Source: Mucidula mucida
Taxonomy: Eukaryota > Basidiomycota > Agaricomycetes > Agaricales > Physalacriaceae
NCBI GenBank assembly: GCA_015501055.1
Contig: JADNYV010000001.1
Location: 248,001 to 312,000, forward strand
Reading direction: 5' to 3'
Length of the DNA: 64,000 bases
A program made the position numbers and the translations under genes. The first letter of the stretch is position 1. The number at the start of each line of letters is the position of its first letter. Positions 59,097 to 64,000 of the stretch are shown here, piece by piece. Under the pieces are notes generated by a model that saw only the letters and a program-made list of their open reading frames with translations, did no database searches and had not been told where the DNA came from.

Positions 59097-60929
59097 ATGA
59101 CGATGACCCTCATCGCTGTAGTAGTCAGCCTTTTCAGCTCTACTGTTCGTGTACTAATCGGCATCAAGTTACATCCTCACTTCTTCCATTAGGTCGCCTG
59201 GGAAAATGGACTCCAGAAAACGCCTACTATGGGATTCAACACGTGCTTGTTTCTCTTGCGCGCTGCTCACACTTGCTGAACCTGCCTTGTCAGGCGGAAT
59301 CGGTTCGCGTGCAATATCAATGAACTGCTCATCCGAGAGACGGCCCGTCAAATGAAAGACCTCGGTTTCTTGTCGGCAGGTTATGAATAAGTACATCAAC
59401 TTGGACGATTGTTGGTCTACCAAGGAACGCGATTCGAATGATCTCCTGGTTCCCGACTCCTCCAGATTCCCGAGTGGCCTCAATGCTCTGACAGACTTCC
59501 TGCACGAGGAGTGAGTATTGCTTTTCGGCTTTCCCCATATCTCTAGACACTTATTCCATCCAAGAACTACGTTAGTCACCTATTACCGCCATCGTATTCG
59601 AGTAACTCAGATTGAGCAGGGAGATCAGGGCCTGACGACGGTTAGTCACGTAACTTGCATCCTCTCCGGAGGTCCTGATCACCTTAGTGTGCTGGATTTG
59701 CTGGCAACTTGAACCACGAGTTGGATGATGCGAGAACCTTTGTGGAATGCGGTACGCGATGTTCCTCTTCTCCCGTGGTCCCCGAGAGCTAAGACTCTGA
59801 TCATAGGTTTCGATTATGTGAAGGTATATTTCGAGTCGTCTATCTCGTGGTTCCTTTATACGGATGCAGTACATCAGATCGATACTTGTGACTCTAGGGC
59901 CTTTGACGGCACGAACGAAGAGAGATTTCGAAGATGGACTGATGCCCTCACTCAAGTATACTCTGATACAGGGAAAATGTTGTTCTATTCTCTGGTGGAA
60001 TGGCAGAGCTTTGACGCCTGGACGTGGGGTCCTTCCATTGCTCACTCTTGGAGAAGTCCGTATTTGGTCTTCAGTGATTCTTACTGGGGTTCATGAGCGC
60101 TCATGCCATAACACAGCGTACGATGACATACAGTCGAATTGGCCCAGGATAACGCAAATATTGAACAATGCGTCTTTCATCGGCAATTTTTCGAGCTTTT
60201 ACGGACATAACGATCTTTAGAAATGCTGCACCATGTGTATCCTACTGCTAATGGCTAGACCGTTTCAGACATGCTCGAGAACGGAAACGGCGACCTGACT
60301 CTTGCTGAACAAAGAAGTCATTTTACCGCCTGGGCCTTGACAAGTCCCCTCTGTTGATAGGAACCGATGTACAATGTTTTCTATTCGCTCAGCCTCAACT
60401 TTATTCATTAGCGCCACCTCCATAAAGATTTCCGCTCTATCTCAGGATGCCGCTGAGATTCTTATGAATTCAGAAATCATAGAAATTAACCAACATACCG
60501 CTATTGGGGAACCTTTGGTACCTTTCTTCTAGGGGGGAAGAATCCAGATGGAACCTGGGATGTACGCTCCCCGTCCTTGCCCATTCTTATCGTCGCTGAC
60601 TATCGCATTCCGCTGATGCAGGACGTCCCCCGCGCAATACTAGAGGTAAGTACGCCTGCCGTCGCTATCGGACTCTGCTTTTTGACAGATAGTTCGGCGG
60701 TTATCATCGAGATCAAAGCCTCACCGCGGTCATGTACATCAATTTTAACGACCGGACCGTCGATCTTAACTTCACGCTCACGCAAACGCCTCGCCTCAAG
60801 CAAGGAACGACCTATGCCGTCAGAGATTTGTGGAGACACGACGACATCGGGCTAGTCGATACAGTCTTCTTTGACGGCAGTATTGCCTCACATGACGTTC
60901 GCGCATACGTGTTCACTGAGCAGCCGTAG
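59097..60929 (+). CDS. Secreted GH27 alpha-galactosidase
   Basis: This glycoside hydrolase removes alpha-1,6-galactose from galactomannans and raffinose sugars. The signal peptide MTMTLIAVVVSLFSSTVR (59097) is followed after an intron by VAWENGLQKTPTMGFNT. After a further intron come RNRFACNINELLIRETARQMKDLGFLSAG and KYINLDDCWS, a substrate-binding block. GFDYVK then IDTC (59872-59885, across an intron) corresponds to the K-Y-D-N-C region, whose Asp is the nucleophile. LFYSLVEW, WTWGPSIAHSWR, LNNASFIGNF, HNDLDMLENGNGDLTLAEQRSHFTAWAL and the C-terminal beta domain (YINFNDRTVDLNFTLTQT, end 60929) follow. Frame breaks lie near 59388 (GAATAAGTAC) and at 60338-60341, where one A is missing in an A run before SPLLIGTD. 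The usual WN after MGFNT reads RN, and KYDN reads KIDT. Confidence 0.85.
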
Positions 60930-61481
60930 GCCTAATCAACCTACGGACAGCATGCAGTTGCGTTCCGACTATTCACCTTCTCTATTCGAATTAGTATGAC
61001 TATTCAGACATGATGATGAACACGATAGTTGTGCCCTAGTGGAAGAGTATTCTCCGGAGTGAGATCACTCGCTGTAGCTCCGGGCGTCCCCGAGTTTCCC
61101 AGATGCCTTCTGACACGCTTGGGGCCTCTGTGTTGTCATTTTCCCGTTATTTTAACCCTAATTGGGTCGGACTGGGGTGCACCATTCCCAGAGAGGAAAC
61201 AAAACCTCCACGCAGCCACGACGAAGCCCCTACGAAAGGAAAGCTTTCCAACACACTGAAAGCGCCCCCATTCATATTATGCCAAGCGATCCAGGACACG
61301 AGAACGATTATGGAAAATTCACGGGTGCGAGGCAAATATAGCTCATCAGCATTCGAACGCTCTGTCCTTCCCTCTGCCGACACCCCACTTCAACTCCTCC
61401 GCCGCAATTTAGCCGACTGCAATTGCTCCTGACGCTCAGACTTCCACTTTTCTGTTTTGCTTTGGTTTGTAATCGGACAGG
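60930..61481. other. Intergenic
   Basis: About 550 bp between two plus-strand genes for secreted enzymes. Short open frames only. Confidence 0.4.
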
Positions 61482-62690
61482 ATGTCCATAAAAGACGTAG
61501 GTCAACGCGGTATTCCTCGAACGAACCCTCAGTTCTTTGTCCAACATGCTTTCTCTACCTTCGCATCATTTGCTCTCCTCGCCACTTCCGCGTTCGGTAT
61601 GCGACTCTTTACTCCACCATAAGATTGACTACTAACCTCTACAACCAAAGCTTTACCAGCTGCTGCCCCGGTGAAAGCGAGGGCTACATCTACTTGGTAT
61701 CCCAGAATCCCGAATGTTAGTTATCTGCATCTGGATCGCTTCATGGTTTGCTAACGTTTTGATAGGCTGTCTGCGTTCTCTCTCCCAACGTTGCGAGAAG
61801 TAAGCTTCTACTGGGACTCTAGGCCTATCTGTTGACATGGTACTTACAGAGAACTATGTATCCAACCCGGTAACAACCTTCGCAACATCTCTCGGTGCCG
61901 CTAACTCTCTTTTCAGCCCATGAGACAAGATGTTACAGATGGTCAAACGTACGTGATTTTCGTATGCATAGGTTAACGCTCACAGGCTATTAGTGGTGTC
62001 TCCTTCACTCTGGACATAGGAATCATGGACACTTCGACGTGCCAGCCTCTCAGTGGCGCTCTCGTTGAGTTGTGGTCTTGTATGTGCCGTTACCAAAGTA
62101 CAGCAGCGTCCATTCTAATGAATTCCACTAGCCAACGCGAAAGGGCATACGGGTCGTTCTTGCGCGGTGCCACCACCACGGCGTCCAATGGTATTGCTGA
62201 GTTCCAGACCATCTTCCCGGTTACACGTCGGACGGCGCGAACCACTTTAGTATCGCCGTACACGCGACATCCTCCATGTCGTCGCCTGTCATCCACACTG
62301 GCCAGTTGTTCTTCACCGACCGATGGACCGACGTCGTTTCAATGACGGCAGACTACCAAGGCAACACGAATCAGCGTATAGTGAATTCTCAGGATCCGAG
62401 CTTCGCGACCGCGAACGGAGGAGGATACAGCGCCATCGTCAAGTAAGTGATTTTGGATGGACTGGACTGATCATCGGTGCAATCACTCATCACCTCTACC
62501 TTAAGCGTGCTCTCCATCAACGATGATTGGCCCGAAGGTAAGCGTTGCTGTCCGAGAGTACACTCTTTTGACTAACCATCCGACAGGCATTATTGGAGAT
62601 ATCAGTCAGTCTTTCTCTTAAGGTTTGTGCTCAGGCTGCTGCTGACGATTTTCTACAGCCGTGGGTGTAAACCCTTCAAGCGCGGCCTAA
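61482..62690 (+). CDS. Extracellular intradiol ring-cleavage dioxygenase-like protein
   Basis: This resembles the secreted fungal intradiol dioxygenases that open catechol-type rings with Fe3+. ATG at 61482 opens a frame leading to a hydrophobic segment (HAFSTFASFALLATSAF) that could act as signal. A pro-like Ala/Arg stretch is followed by YVSNP and PMRQDVTDGQ. After an intron comes the barrel: GVSFTLDIGIMDTSTCQPLSGALVELWS (62000-62075), FLRGATTTASNGIAEFQTIFPG, YTSDGANHFSIAVHATSSMSSPVIHTGQLFFTDRW, and the end GDITVGVNPSSAA, stop at 62688-62690. A G is missing in a G run at 62219-62221. The Tyr-Tyr-His-x-His iron motif of classical members is only partly visible: Y and H in YTSDGANHFSIAVH, without the usual R-x-x-H-I-H. 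Confidence 0.78.
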
Positions 62691-63163
62691 GATATGTAGT
62701 TGTCGTCTGTGTTCTCTTGTATGTAAAAATGTTTGAGTCCCATAATAATGAAGGGTTCTTTCAGTTTCAGAATACAGGTCAGTCAGGGCGCGAGGAGGTG
62801 AGCGCCTAATGGGGCAGGATTCACGTCAACAGAGGCCGCGCCGAGAGATTTCCGGATCGTAAGATGATTTACGTGACCCGGAAAGTTGGAAAAGTGGGCT
62901 CACTTGGAATGTCCATTTGAGGACCGAGTCCATCATGATAGAAAGTGCTCGTTTGCTCTGGCCCGCTCTCTCCTTGACATTCATGTTAGTCGCCTCAGAA
63001 AAAAAATCGTCCAACCTTGGCTTTTCGTAACCACTGATCAGGGCCCCTTTCTTCTCCTTTCTTCACCGATCGTCTCATTGCTGACGGAGGATAATGCCTG
63101 TTCATCTTCTCCTCCTTAACTTGTAGTTTCTTAGCTTCAAGAACTCTTCTGAACGACCTTGAT
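62691..63163. other. Intergenic
   Basis: About 470 bp. No gene recognised. Pyrimidine-rich sequence at 63050-63110 precedes the next start codon. Confidence 0.4.
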
Positions 63164-64000
63164 ATGCCTGTCACGACCGACCCTCAGAGGTCATTATTCA
63201 TTACTTTATTTGCCGCCGTCACCAGCTTCATCGGACTCGGAGTGGCAAGTTTTCTGTTCCTCCAATTGTCCCCCCCGTTTTGACGCGCGAATAGAGCATC
63301 TTAGCGGTATGGATCCTCTGGCTTGTTCCCCGCGCCCGTCCTGCAATGCCTGAGGTTCAATTGAAAAAACCTAAACCGGATAAGGCTCGAAGGCGCTCTG
63401 CGCCACCAGTGCTATTCCCGTCTATCGCAGCTTCCTCACCTTCCCCAACTTCTCCACTCATTCCAATAATCACTGTCTCATCCCAAGGCATTGATTCCTC
63501 CGGTCGACACGTCTCTTTTTTGGATTCTCAAATTCGTGCCAGAAATACGAGGCGCTACTCTGCACCTCCAGAAGCCGTTCATCCAGATTCTGAAGACTTC
63601 TCAGATTCAAGTCCTTTGTCGTCCTCATCGACTCTCGTCGCTACGCCTCCATCCAAACACGTCAATGTCTTGACGCCTATCATATCAGAAGCCGGCGAGA
63701 GTTCTGCAACTGATTCAGACTCGTCACGCCGTTCTTCGCGGTCCTCGCCCCTTCTATCACCCCGAACGTCGAAAAGGAAGACCCCTCTTCTTGGAAAGAA
63801 GACGCGAAAGTCGTCCGTCGACGCGACTACTATCATGAGTTCGTTATTCATCGCTTCACTCGATCCTTAACTCAAGTCAATTTACAGAACAACTACCCAA
63901 ACCAACGCGCAGTGCCAGCCTCGGATTCGTCGATATGTGGCAACGGTCGCGTCCTCAAACAGCCCCGGAAGCGTCCAAATTATTACCATCAGGTTCGCGA
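63164..64000 (+). CDS. Membrane-anchored Ser/Arg-rich disordered protein (type C, truncated by window end)
   Basis: This is the third gene here with the same plan as those at 36964 and 38342. It starts MPVTTDPQRS and continues into a hydrophobic helix LFITLFAAVTSFIGLGV. A phase-0 intron (63245-63294) follows, apparently with a GC donor (GCAAGT), and then the second half of the helix, SILAVWILWLVPRAR. The rest is disordered and basic: KPKPDKARRRSAPP, RNTRRYSAPP, a Ser-rich stretch, then KRKTPLLGKKTRKSS. A second intron (63839-63887) leads to QLPKPTRSASLGFVDMWQRSRP, which runs out of the window. The two RRxSAPP repeats could be kinase or 14-3-3 target sites. No known domain. Confidence 0.6.

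Noticed and set aside
59169..60045. Long minus-strand frames opposite the alpha-galactosidase
   Set aside because: The plus strand carries clear GH27 motifs through the same region, so these are antisense shadows.

Overview
The window is a gene-dense piece of nuclear DNA from a basidiomycete fungus, most likely an Agaricomycete. Almost every gene is split by many 45-70 bp GT-AG introns, intergenic gaps are short, and the proteins recognised are fungal types: SIN3, SYO1, SLY1, PalI/Rim9, CSC1/DUF221, RTA1, a siderophore transporter of the SIT type, TRI5-like terpene cyclases, Ark/Prk kinase and EXO5. I see no rRNA, tRNA, CRISPR or plasmid-like features.

Layout. 1-1565 (+) is the C-terminal end of SIN3. 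1.8-3.6 kb (+) is a single-pass membrane protein rich in PPxY and PSAP motifs. 4.9-7.5 kb (+) is SYO1, the ribosomal protein import factor. 7.7-10.5 kb (+) holds two tandem TRI5-like terpene cyclase genes. 10.9-12.1 kb (-) is a damaged F-box gene, 12.4-15.3 kb (-) a secreted acid sphingomyelinase, 16.2-16.9 kb (-) an unresolved membrane protein, and 17.8-22.1 kb (-) a CSC1/OSCA-like channel. 22.6-22.8 kb (-) encodes a tiny protein with a lipid-anchor signature. 23.5-26.0 kb (+) is SLY1.

The middle holds housekeeping genes: a mitochondrial BI-1/GHITM-like protein (-), a TBL1/SIF2-like WD40 protein (-), a DCAF11/WDR23-like WD40 protein (-), a secreted agmatinase (+), PalI/Rim9 (-), two membrane-anchored disordered proteins (+), an FAD monooxygenase (-), FHIT (+), RidA (+), a beta-hydroxyacid dehydrogenase (-), an Ark/Prk-type kinase (+), a Ctr copper transporter (-) and EXO5 (-). 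The right end, 54.3-62.7 kb, is a run of four plus-strand genes for transport and secreted catabolism: SIT siderophore transporter, RTA1-like protein, GH27 alpha-galactosidase and intradiol dioxygenase. A third membrane-anchored disordered protein runs off the right edge.

How the genes work together. I see no single metabolic cluster. Loose themes are metal uptake (SIT and Ctr within 6 kb; SIT has a consensus iron-GATA site upstream), deacetylase corepressors (SIN3, TBL1/SIF2-like), trafficking (SLY1, the PPxY/PSAP protein), and secreted hydrolases or oxygenases.

Caution. Many strongly conserved genes are interrupted by single-base frame breaks, several in homopolymer runs, while others nearby are perfectly open. 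This looks more like uncorrected sequence error than wholesale gene death, so most broken genes are annotated as CDS with their breaks noted. Intron borders were placed by eye from splice signals and family similarity. I ran no searches.
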